A stretch of 7,214 nt of DNA from Actinobacteria bacterium 13_1_20CM_4_69_9 (GTDB lineage: Bacteria > Actinomycetota > Thermoleophilia > Gaiellales > Gaiellaceae). Positions within the stretch are counted from its first letter, which is position 1. The number at the start of each line of letters is the position of its first letter. Shown here in pieces: positions 1-5,796 of this stretch. The stretch is taken from positions 1-7,214 of the forward strand of contig MNJC01000115.1 of assembly GCA_001920085.1 (NCBI GenBank). The letters run 5' to 3'. The notes below the pieces were generated by a model. It had not been told where the DNA came from and searched no databases. It saw only the letters and a list, made by a program, of their open reading frames with translations. A program made the translations under genes and the position numbers.

Positions 1-379
1 CGCCGATGTACGGGTCGTCGGGCCGCGCCGGGACCTCGCCGAGCGCGTCGGTGGACGTCATGGCGCGCAGGAACCACTCCTTGTCGAGCTCCTCGCGCTT
101 CGGCGCGCCCATGCTCGTCAAACCGAGCCCGTAGAACGTCACGAGCCCGGTGCGCCGGCGGATCGCGACGTGGAGCGCGGTCACGTCCTTCGCCCGGGCC
201 TGCGCGTCGCCGGCGACGTAGTCGTCGCGCGCATGCACGCCGGGCGCGAGCTTGACGCGGTAGCCGCGCTGCTCGTACCAGCGGACGCCGCGGTCGATCT
301 CCGAGCGGTTCTCGAAGGGGCTCGACGCCGCGGCGACGCCGATCGTCCCGCCTTCGGGCAATGGAGCAGCCTTGATCAC
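1..379 (-). CDS. LD-carboxypeptidase (peptidase family S66), N-terminal part, with internal deletion
   Basis: S66 peptidases (LdcA, MccF) cleave an L,D-peptide bond, classically releasing the terminal D-Ala from murein tetrapeptides during cytoplasmic wall recycling. The 126 visible codons begin VIKAAPLPEGGTIGVAAASS, the usual opening of the family. Residues 66-84 (VTALHVAIRRRTGLVTFYG) and 102-123 (WFLRAMTSTDALGEVP, then PDDP) are also family-like. The gene continues past the left edge. GTG at 379 is the only start available: an in-frame TAA lies about 36 bases upstream, with a weak AGGA about 9 bases before the GTG. Between R62-A63-K64 and D65-V66-T67 the sequence jumps straight from the region before the RGGYG motif to the region after the nucleophile elbow G-x-S-D. 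About 50 residues, including the serine nucleophile, are absent, so as written the product cannot be an active S66 peptidase. The frame stays open. Family call fairly sure; functional state doubtful. Confidence 0.75.
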   Translation of the reverse strand, partial: MIKAAPLPEGGTIGVAAASSPFENRSEIDRGVRWYEQRGYRVKLAPGVHARDDYVAGDAQARAKDVTALHVAIRRRTGLVTFYGLGLTSMGAPKREELDKEWFLRAMTSTDALGEVPARPDDPYIG

Positions 380-414
380 AGACGCGATCCTAGAGCCACC
401 GCCAAGGGCCGGAG

Positions 415-440
415 ATTAGTGCAGGCGCAGCCGCACTAAT
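415..440. promoter_or_regulatory. Dyad symmetry upstream of the LD-carboxypeptidase gene (possible operator)
   Basis: ATTAGTGC at 415-422 and GCACTAAT at 433-440 are perfect inverted repeats 10 bases apart. The spacer also has GGC/GCC (424-426 with 430-432), so an 11-bp hairpin with one bulged A is possible. It lies 36 to 61 bases upstream of the GTG at 379. AT-rich ends and the promoter-proximal position fit a repressor site, but a terminator or leader hairpin is an alternative. No regulator is encoded nearby. Confidence 0.4.
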
Positions 441-455
441 CGGAGGCCGGACTCA

Positions 456-493
456 CGCGTGCGGGGATGGCGAAGCCACCACCTCCGCACGCG
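456..493. repeat. Inverted repeat with nested inner stem
   Basis: CGCGTGCGG (456-464) pairs perfectly with CCGCACGCG (485-493). Within the loop, TGGC (468-471) pairs with GCCA (475-478) around a 3-base loop. The nested pairing suggests a folded RNA on either strand. No T-tract follows in either direction, so it is not a standard intrinsic terminator. Function unknown. Confidence 0.45.
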
Positions 494-510
494 GACCCAC
501 TGCAGTCCGC
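491..510. repeat. Short inverted repeat abutting the 456-493 stem
   Basis: GCGGAC (491-496) and GTCCGC (505-510) are inverted repeats with an 8-base loop. The left arm shares bases 491-493 with the neighbouring stem, so the two hairpins would compete at their junction. Too short to interpret alone. Confidence 0.3.
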
Positions 511-530
511 CGATCGACCACCCAATAAGA

Positions 531-553
531 GTGCGCGGGCTTTGCCCGCGCAC
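531..553 (-). terminator. Probable intrinsic terminator of the polyamine operon
   Basis: GTGCGCGGGC (531-540) and GCCCGCGCAC (544-553) form a perfect 10-bp GC-rich stem with a 3-base loop. It begins 51 bases past the dehydrogenase stop codon. On the minus strand it is followed by TCTTATT, a short, imperfect T-rich tract, as is common in GC-rich bacteria. The plus-strand side reads GTTTACC, a poorer tail. I infer termination of minus-strand transcription leaving the operon. Confidence 0.6.
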
Positions 554-580
554 GTTTACCGCGAAGCGGCGTACACCTGG

Positions 581-607
581 TGACGGGAAAGCGCAGCTTT
601 CGCGTCA
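581..607. repeat. Inverted repeat overlapping the dehydrogenase stop codon
   Basis: TGACG (581-585) pairs with CGTCA (603-607), and GAAAGC (587-592) pairs with GCTTTC (596-601) around a GCA loop. A single G-G mismatch (586/602) interrupts an otherwise 11-bp stem. The right arm contains the TGA stop codon of the dehydrogenase (605-607). It could be an RNA 3'-end stabiliser or a first, weaker terminator ahead of 531-553. There is no T-tract. Confidence 0.4.
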
Positions 608-2041
608 GTCGATCTTGGCCATCACGTGCTTGATCTGCGTGTAGTCCTCGAGCGAGTACGTCGACAGGTCCTTGCCGTAGCCCGACTGCTTGTAGCCGCC
701 GTGCGGCATCTCGCTGACCAGCGGGATGTGGTCGTTGATCCAGACTGTGCCGAACTGCAGCTTCCGCGAGGCGTTCAGCGCCCGCCCGACGTCTCGCGTC
801 CAGACCGACGCCGCAAGCCCGTAGTTCACGTCGTTCGCCCACTCGATCGCCTCGTCGTCGTCGGCGAAGCGCTGCACCGTGACGACCGGGCCGAAGACCT
901 CGCGCTGCACGATCTCGTCGGTCTGGCCGACGTCGGTGACCACGGTCGGCTTGACGAAGAACCCGCGGCTGCCATTCGTGTCGCCGCCCGTGAGGACGGT
1001 CGCCCCCTTCGCACGCTCGAGGAAGCCGAGCACCCGGTCCTGCTGCGCCTTCGAGATCACGGGCCCCATCTCGATCTCGTCACCCTCCGCGGGATCGCCG
1101 ACGTGCAGCGACTCGACTGCGGGCACGAGCTGCTCGAGCAGCCTGTCGTAGATCTTCGGGCCGGCGACGACGCGCGACGCCGCCGTGCAGTCCTGACCGG
1201 AGTTCCAGTAGCCGCCGATCTTGATCCCCTCGGCAACGGCAGCCGGATCGGCGTCGTCGAACACGAGCACGGGAGCCTTGCCGCCGAGCTCGAGGTGCAC
1301 GCGCTTGAGGTTGTCCGCCGCGGTGCGGGCGATGATCTTGCCGGTCTCGACGTCACCGGTGAGCGACACGAGCCGCACCTCGGGATGCTTCACGATCGCC
1401 TCGCCCGCAGGCACCCCGTCGCCGGTGATGACGTTGAGCACGCCTGCCGGCAACACGTCCGCCGCGAGTTGCGCGAACCGGAGCGTCGTGAGTGGCGTCT
1501 GCTCCGAGGGCTTGAGGACCTGGACGTTGCCCGCGGCGAGCGCCGGCGCCATCTTCCAGACGGCCATCATCAACGGGTAGTTCCACGGCGCGATCCCGCC
1601 GACGATCCCGATCGGCTCGCGGCGCAGCCACGAGGTGTAGCCCTTCATGTACTCCCCGGCCGACTTGCCCTCGAGCACGCGCCCTGCGCCGGCGAAGAAG
1701 CGGAAGTTGTCGGAGCACACCGGCATCTCGTCCTTGGCGTACGAGAGCGGCTTGCCGACGTTGCGAGACTCGAGCTCGGCGAGCTCGTCGGCGTGCTCGT
1801 CGATGACGTCCGCGAGCTTGAGCAGCGCCTCGGCGCGCTCGGCCGGGGTCGTCTCGCGCCATTCGACCAGGGCCTTCTTCGCAGCCTGCACGGCGCGGTC
1901 GACGTCCTCCGCGTTCGCGCTCGGCACCTCGGCGATCACCTCGCCGGTCGCCGGATTGAGGACTTCCATGGTCTCGCCCCCGGCGGAGTCGACCCATTCG
2001 CCGCCGACGAGGTTCTGATGCTTCGACACGGTGGTGCTCAC
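605..2041 (-). CDS. patD: Gamma-aminobutyraldehyde dehydrogenase
   Basis: NAD-dependent aldehyde dehydrogenase that oxidises 4-aminobutanal (the product of putrescine oxidation) to GABA in the cytosol. At 478 residues it is close to E. coli PatD/YdcW and aligns end to end from memory with no gap. The oxyanion asparagine is N154 in APWNYP, the general base is E251 in LELGGKAP, and the nucleophile is C285 in SGQDCTAASR. LKPSE (176-180) is the cofactor-binding lysine region and EVFGPVV (381-387) is typical. The GQDCTA active-site context and the C-terminal MPHGGYKQSGYGKDLS block favour the aminobutyraldehyde/betaine-aldehyde-like group, and the operon context points to aminobutyraldehyde. The GTG start at 2041 lies 3 bases after the PotC stop and is preceded by a near-perfect ribosome binding site. 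It is the last gene of the operon. Confidence 0.9.
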   Translation of the reverse strand: MSTTVSKHQNLVGGEWVDSAGGETMEVLNPATGEVIAEVPSANAEDVDRAVQAAKKALVEWRETTPAERAEALLKLADVIDEHADELAELESRNVGKPLSYAKDEMPVCSDNFRFFAGAGRVLEGKSAGEYMKGYTSWLRREPIGIVGGIAPWNYPLMMAVWKMAPALAAGNVQVLKPSEQTPLTTLRFAQLAADVLPAGVLNVITGDGVPAGEAIVKHPEVRLVSLTGDVETGKIIARTAADNLKRVHLELGGKAPVLVFDDADPAAVAEGIKIGGYWNSGQDCTAASRVVAGPKIYDRLLEQLVPAVESLHVGDPAEGDEIEMGPVISKAQQDRVLGFLERAKGATVLTGGDTNGSRGFFVKPTVVTDVGQTDEIVQREVFGPVVTVQRFADDDEAIEWANDVNYGLAASVWTRDVGRALNASRKLQFGTVWINDHIPLVSEMPHGGYKQSGYGKDLSTYSLEDYTQIKHVMAKID

Positions 2042-2044
2042 GGA

Positions 2045-2851
2045 CTACCTCCTTCTCAGGATCCCGGTGTCGCGCGTCAGGCGCGCGGCGATGGCCACGG
2101 GAATCACGGTCATGACTATGACGAAAAAGACCATTACGTTCATTTGTGGCAGCTGCTGTTTGAGCCGCAGGTTGCCGAGGATCCAGATCGGCAGCGTGTT
2201 CTCGGCGCTGGTGGTGAACGTGGTGACGATCACCTCGTCGAACGACAGGGCGAATGCGAGGAGCGCTTCTGCCACGAGGGCTGTCGAGACGACCGGCAGC
2301 GTCACGAAGCGGAACGTCTGCCAGCCGTCGGCGCCGAGATCCATCGACGCTTCCGTCAGTGACGTCTGCGTTCGGCGCAGGCGCGCGACAACGTTGTTGT
2401 AGACGATGACGATGCAGAACGTCGCGTGGCCGATCACGATCGTCATCAGTCCGGGATTGAAGTGATGGACGGGGTTGTTGCCGAAGAACGAGTTGAGCGC
2501 GATGCCGGTGACTACGCCGGGCAGTGCAATGGGGAGGACGAGCAGGAACGTGATCGCGTCACGGCCGAAGAACCGGAACCGCGCGACCGCCGTCGCCGCC
2601 GCAGTCCCGAGCAGGAGCGCGACGGACGTCGCGAGGACGGCCGCCTTCAGCGAGAGGACGAGCGCGTCGCGTGCCTCCTGGTCGTGCCAGGCCGAGCTGA
2701 ACCACTTCGTCGTGAAGCCGGCGATCGGCCAGCTCTGGATGTTCGAGGAATTGAACGCGTACACGCAGATCAGCACCAGCGGCAGCCAGAGGAAGAGCAC
2801 GACGGCGACGGTCCACACGCTCAGCGAGATCCGGGCCGCGCGCGTCTCCAT
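2045..2851 (-). CDS. potC: Polyamine ABC transporter permease, PotC type
   Basis: Inner-membrane subunit of the putrescine/spermidine importer, pairing with PotB to form the channel driven by PotA. It has 268 residues, close to E. coli PotC. Hydrophobic segments lie at about 11-33, 67-90, 100-121, 133-155, 187-206 and 238-257. The EAA loop that docks on the ATPase is E167-A-S-M-D-L-G-A-D-G followed by TFRFVTLP (179-186). SFDEVIVTTFTT (203-214) is the usual PotC-type segment after it. The ATG at 2851 overlaps the PotB stop in TGATG (one shared base), implying coupled translation; only a weak GAGG lies upstream. The coding sequence looks intact. Confidence 0.88.
   Translation of the reverse strand: METRAARISLSVWTVAVVLFLWLPLVLICVYAFNSSNIQSWPIAGFTTKWFSSAWHDQEARDALVLSLKAAVLATSVALLLGTAAATAVARFRFFGRDAITFLLVLPIALPGVVTGIALNSFFGNNPVHHFNPGLMTIVIGHATFCIVIVYNNVVARLRRTQTSLTEASMDLGADGWQTFRFVTLPVVSTALVAEALLAFALSFDEVIVTTFTTSAENTLPIWILGNLRLKQQLPQMNVMVFFVIVMTVIPVAIAARLTRDTGILRRR
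2047..2054 (-). promoter_or_regulatory. Strong Shine-Dalgarno for the dehydrogenase GTG start
   Basis: The minus strand reads AAGGAGGT at 2054-2047, five bases before the GTG at 2041. It overlaps the PotC TAG stop. This decides the non-ATG start and suggests strong initiation on the last gene of the operon. Confidence 0.75.
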
Positions 2852-3762
2852 CACAACGCCTCGAATGCGCCGAGCCGCTTCGCGACGATCAGATACAGCC
2901 CCATCACGGCCAGCGGAATCGTTGCGTACGCCGCCGCGAACGGAAGGTTGTTCGTCAGCCCGAGGACGTTGCGGTAGATGACGTTCCCGATGAAGTCGAC
3001 GTTGCCGACGAGCGACGGGGTGATGTAGTCGCCGAGCGTCAGCGAGAACGTGAAGATGGAGCCGGCGACGATGCCGGGGAGTGCGAGCGGGACGATCACA
3101 CGGCGGAACGTCGTCCAGTTTCGTGCACCGAGATCGCGCGAGGCCTCGAGGTACGAGTCCGGGATCCGCTCGAGCGCGGCGTAGACGGGGAGGATCATGA
3201 ACGGCAGCCAGATGTACGAGAACACGATCCACATCGCCGTGTTCGTGAACGCCCAGCCCTGGGCCGGAAGCCCGAGCTTCCCGAGCGTCCAGTTGAGCGC
3301 GCCGTCGTGGTTGAGGATGAGGCGCCAGGCGTAGATCCGCGCGAGATAGCTCGACCAGAGCGGCAGCAGGACGAGCACGAACAGGAGCGTGCGCTGCCGC
3401 GGGCCGGCGATGCGCGCCATGTAGTACGCGAACGGGAATGCGACGATCGCGTCGGTCACCGTGACCGCGGCCGCCATCCAGATCGTGCGGAAGGCGATCT
3501 GGCGGTACGTCGGGTCGCTGAAGATCGTGTGGAAGTTGTCCCACGTCCACGTGTGGGTCAGCTTTCCGGTGAACGAGTCGATGCTCCAGAACGCCGACGC
3601 GAACAGCACGGCGAGCGCGGCGAGGTAAAAGACGGCCATCCAGCCGAGCGGCGGCAGCAGCAGCGCGACCGCGCGCAGCCACGGCCGACGCCACAACGCC
3701 GCCGACAAGCGACGGCGAGCCGACCCTTCGGGCCGGCCCGCCTCGTACGCCTGCGTTGCCAC
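2851..3762 (-). CDS. potB: Polyamine ABC transporter permease, PotB type
   Basis: First inner-membrane permease of the polyamine importer. It has 303 residues, somewhat longer than E. coli PotB because of a basic N-terminal extension (about residues 1-30, with RRR and WRRPWLR). Hydrophobic segments lie at about 31-58, 94-116, 125-146, 176-197, 224-247 and 275-294. The EAA loop is E206-A-S-R-D-L-G-A-R-N followed by FRRVIVPLALPG (219-230). LGDYITPSLVG (243-253) is a typical PotB motif. The GTG start at 3762 shares one base with the TAG stop of the binding-protein gene (TAGTG). No good ribosome binding site precedes it, so translation probably depends on coupling to the upstream gene, which the frameshift there would disturb. 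This coding sequence itself looks intact. Confidence 0.88.
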   Translation of the reverse strand: MATQAYEAGRPEGSARRRLSAALWRRPWLRAVALLLPPLGWMAVFYLAALAVLFASAFWSIDSFTGKLTHTWTWDNFHTIFSDPTYRQIAFRTIWMAAAVTVTDAIVAFPFAYYMARIAGPRQRTLLFVLVLLPLWSSYLARIYAWRLILNHDGALNWTLGKLGLPAQGWAFTNTAMWIVFSYIWLPFMILPVYAALERIPDSYLEASRDLGARNWTTFRRVIVPLALPGIVAGSIFTFSLTLGDYITPSLVGNVDFIGNVIYRNVLGLTNNLPFAAAYATIPLAVMGLYLIVAKRLGAFEAL

Positions 3763-4834
3763 TAGCTCTTGATGTCAGTCCAGGCTTGCTGCCACTTCCC
3801 GTAGTCCATGCAGTTGCTCTTGCCGTTGCCGCAGTCCTTCGACGGCGTCTTCCAGAACTTGATGGAACGGAAGTAAGCGGCCGAGGCATTTGCGTGGTAC
3901 TGCGCGCACGAGCCCTTGGACAGCTTGTCCATGATCGCGCACGCCTTCGTGTTCGCGGGTGTCTCGCCGAAGTAGATCGCCTGCTGCGCCTGCACCTTCG
4001 GGGTGGAGACCCACTTGATCCACGACACGGCGCAGTTGGTACGGGCGCCTTCGCCGCCCGGAGCGTGTTGGTCTGGTACGGCCATGACGCGCCCACGGTC
4101 GCGCTGCCGTTCTTGAACAGGTCGATCTCGTCACCGGCGGTCACCCAGTACTTCTTGACGAGCCCGTGCTGTTTCTTCAGCAGGTCGACGGCCGCGTTGA
4201 ACTGCGGCTCCGTCAGCTCGTACGGGTCCTTGATCCCGAGCGACGGCTTCGCCTTCGACAGGTAGAGGGCGGCGTCCGCGATCTGGATGGGGTTGTCCGG
4301 AATCGTGACCTTGCCCTTGAACTTCGAGCTGTAGAGGACGGCCCACGACTTCGGCGCGGGCTTCACCTTCTTGGTGTTGTAGAGGAGCGTGTTCGGCCCC
4401 CACTGCAGCGAGATCCCGTAGTGCACGCCCTTGACGGTGTTGTGCGGCGGAGACCTGAGCGCCGGGATGAAGTTCTTGTAGTCCGGAATCAGCTTGGGGT
4501 CGATCGAACGCACGTCCTTCCCGAAGATCAGCCGCAGGCTCGCGTCGCCCGACGCAGACACCGCGTCGTACTGGCCGGTGCGCATCAGCGTCACCATCTC
4601 GTCCGACGAGCCGCCGTACTTCGGCTTCACCTTGCAGCCCGTCGCCTTCGTGAACGGTTTCACCCACTGAGGCTGCGTGTAGCCCTCCCAGGCGATCAGG
4701 TTGAGCTGGCCCTCGGTCTTGCCGACCTTCGTGATCGTCGAGTCGTCGCTCGACGAGCCGACTCCCGAAGCCGGCACGCACAGCGCTGCCGCCGCAGCCG
4801 CGAGCAGCACGTGCCCTCTGCGAATCCTCCTCAT
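3762..4834 (-). pseudogene. potD: Polyamine-binding protein, PotD type, interrupted by frameshift and deletion
   Basis: Extracytoplasmic solute-binding protein that delivers putrescine or spermidine to PotBC. The ATG at 4834 overlaps the PotA stop (ATGA) with AGGAGGG five bases upstream. A signal peptide is clear: MRRIRRGH, an alanine/leucine core at about 9-19, then VPASG. The mature part has LNLIAWEGYTQPQWV (45-59), GGSSDEMVTLMRTGQYD (74-90) and WGPNTLLYN (145-153), typical of the PotD/PotF fold. The first frame is recognisable to AAKAPV (residue 265, about 4040). The family then continues in another frame as RTNCAVSWIKWVSTPKV, 93 codons ending at 3762. The expected block between (PKEG, then a W-containing segment, about 25 residues) is missing, so this is a deletion that shifts frame, not a one-base slip. 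The C-terminal piece has five cysteines (NC, AC, SC, DC, NC), suggesting disulfides. It could be a real lesion or an assembly fault. Confidence 0.82.
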
Positions 4835-5796
4835 TCGTGCCCTCCTGGTCGTTCCATGTCGAAGGTGTGCTCGGGACGCCACTCGAGGCGCACCCGTCTG
4901 CCTCTGGACTCGAGCGCGTCGGCCGACGACGTCTCGAGGTTCTGCCTGACCACCGTGAGCTCGCCCCCGGACTCGAGCTCGACGATGTACCGCGTGAACA
5001 TGCCGACGTAGACGACGTCCCGGATCCGGCCCGGCTCGCCGCCGCCGTCGCCGTCGCCGTCGAAGTGCATCTGGATCTTTTCGGGTCGAACCGTGAAGCG
5101 GCGCCCGTCGCGCTCGAGGACGTTCGAGATGCCGACGAAGCCGGCGACGAACTCCGTCGCCGGATGCTCATACACCTCGGCCGGTGTGCCGAGCTGCTCG
5201 ATGCGCCCGTCGTTGAAGACGGCGAGGCGGTCGCTCATCGTCAGCGCCTCCTCCTGATCGTGCGTGACGTAGACGAACGTGATGCCGACCTCACTCACGT
5301 CTCGCTGGATGCGCTTCAGCTCGATCTGCATCTCCTGGCGCAGCTTCAGGTCGAGCGCGCCGAGCGGCTCGTCGAGGAGCAGGACCTTCGGCGCGTTCAC
5401 GAGCGCACGCGCGAGCGCGATGCGCTGCCGCTGGCCGCCGGAGAGCTGGTCGGGCTTGCGCTCGGCGACGGTCATGTGCGGGAAGAGGGCGTAGTCCTGG
5501 AAGACGGTGTTCACGTCGCGCTCGTACGGCGCGCGTGCGGTCACGTCGACCCCGCTCAACTCGATGCGTCCGACGTCCGGCCGTTCGAACCCGGCGATCA
5601 GCCTCAGCGTCGTCGTCTTGCCCGATCCGGAAGGGCCGAGCAGCGTGAAGAACTCGCCGGGGGCGATCTCGAGGTCGACGCCGTCGACGGCGACGACGTC
5701 GCCGTAGCTCTTGCGCAGCCCGAGGAGCCGGACGTCCACCGCGGTTGGGATTGTCGCCGAGGCGGCCTTCGCCTCAGGCAGCGTCTGCGTCGCCAA
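4831..5796 (-). CDS. potA: Polyamine ABC transporter ATPase, PotA type, with in-frame internal deletion
   Basis: Cytoplasmic ATP-hydrolysing subunit of the polyamine importer. It has Walker A GPSGSGKTT (54-62), Q-loop Q100 in VFQDYALFP, signature LSGGQ (118-122), Walker B LLLDEP with D142 and E143, D-loop LGALD (145-149), and H-loop H179 in VTHDQEEALTMSDR. A TOBE-type domain follows (about 225-315, with FTVRPEKI). The odd part is HMTVAERKPDQLSGGQ (107-122). Q-loop and signature are 18 residues apart where the family has about 50; the helical subdomain segment that normally follows TVAEN is gone. The product is 321 residues against about 360-380 usually. The helical subdomain contacts the permease EAA loops, so coupling should fail. 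The start is TTG at 5796 with GGAGGAGG just upstream, overlapping the aminotransferase by 23 bases. An acidic glycine-rich DGDGDGGG run (247-253) comes from a short GTCGCC-type repeat near 5040-5065. Confidence 0.87.
   Translation of the reverse strand: MATQTLPEAKAASATIPTAVDVRLLGLRKSYGDVVAVDGVDLEIAPGEFFTLLGPSGSGKTTTLRLIAGFERPDVGRIELSGVDVTARAPYERDVNTVFQDYALFPHMTVAERKPDQLSGGQRQRIALARALVNAPKVLLLDEPLGALDLKLRQEMQIELKRIQRDVSEVGITFVYVTHDQEEALTMSDRLAVFNDGRIEQLGTPAEVYEHPATEFVAGFVGISNVLERDGRRFTVRPEKIQMHFDGDGDGGGEPGRIRDVVYVGMFTRYIVELESGGELTVVRQNLETSSADALESRGRRVRLEWRPEHTFDMERPGGHE
4840..4846 (-). promoter_or_regulatory. Shine-Dalgarno for the binding-protein gene
   Basis: AGGAGGG on the minus strand, five bases before the ATG at 4834 and inside the end of the PotA coding region. 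It supports this start over an in-frame upstream ATG at 4882, which would add 16 residues ahead of an evident signal peptide. Confidence 0.7.

Larger units (their letters stand above)
380..604. other. Intergenic region dense in inverted repeats
   Basis: This 225-base gap separates the end of the polyamine operon from the LD-carboxypeptidase gene, both on the minus strand. I see no coding region, tRNA or obvious promoter boxes. It contains at least five inverted repeats, listed separately: 415-440, 456-493, 491-510, 531-553 and 581-607 (the last reaches the dehydrogenase stop codon). It should hold the operon terminator and the promoter of the downstream gene. Confidence 0.7.

Noticed and set aside
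170..439. Small plus-strand frames at 170-439 and 459-644
   Set aside because: The first is antisense to the LD-carboxypeptidase coding region; the second spans the hairpins and terminator. Neither has a convincing ribosome binding site or recognisable protein.
415..440. CIRCE element for HrcA
   Set aside because: The arms ATTAGTGC/GCACTAAT do not match the TTAGCACTC/GAGTGCTAA consensus, and no heat-shock gene is adjacent.
380..604. tRNA, small RNA gene or CRISPR repeat in the hairpin-rich gap
   Set aside because: No cloverleaf with a T-loop GTTCGA-like motif, no CCA end, and the stems differ from each other, so there is no direct-repeat array.
626..2362. Long plus-strand open frame (578 codons) opposite the dehydrogenase and PotC
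   Set aside because: It is antisense to two recognisable proteins, rich in Arg, Val, Asp and Leu as expected from the complement of GC-rich codons, and has no recognisable domain.
2045..4882. A 945-residue fusion of binding protein and permease
   Set aside because: The middle third is arginine- and proline-rich nonsense read out of frame across PotB, which is clearly encoded in its own frame. The fusion results from the PotD lesion plus few stop codons in GC-rich DNA.
5036..5066. Short GTCGCC tandem repeat as a phase-variable tract
   Set aside because: Only about three 6-base units that keep frame and encode an acidic glycine loop in PotA; too short and imperfect for a contingency locus.
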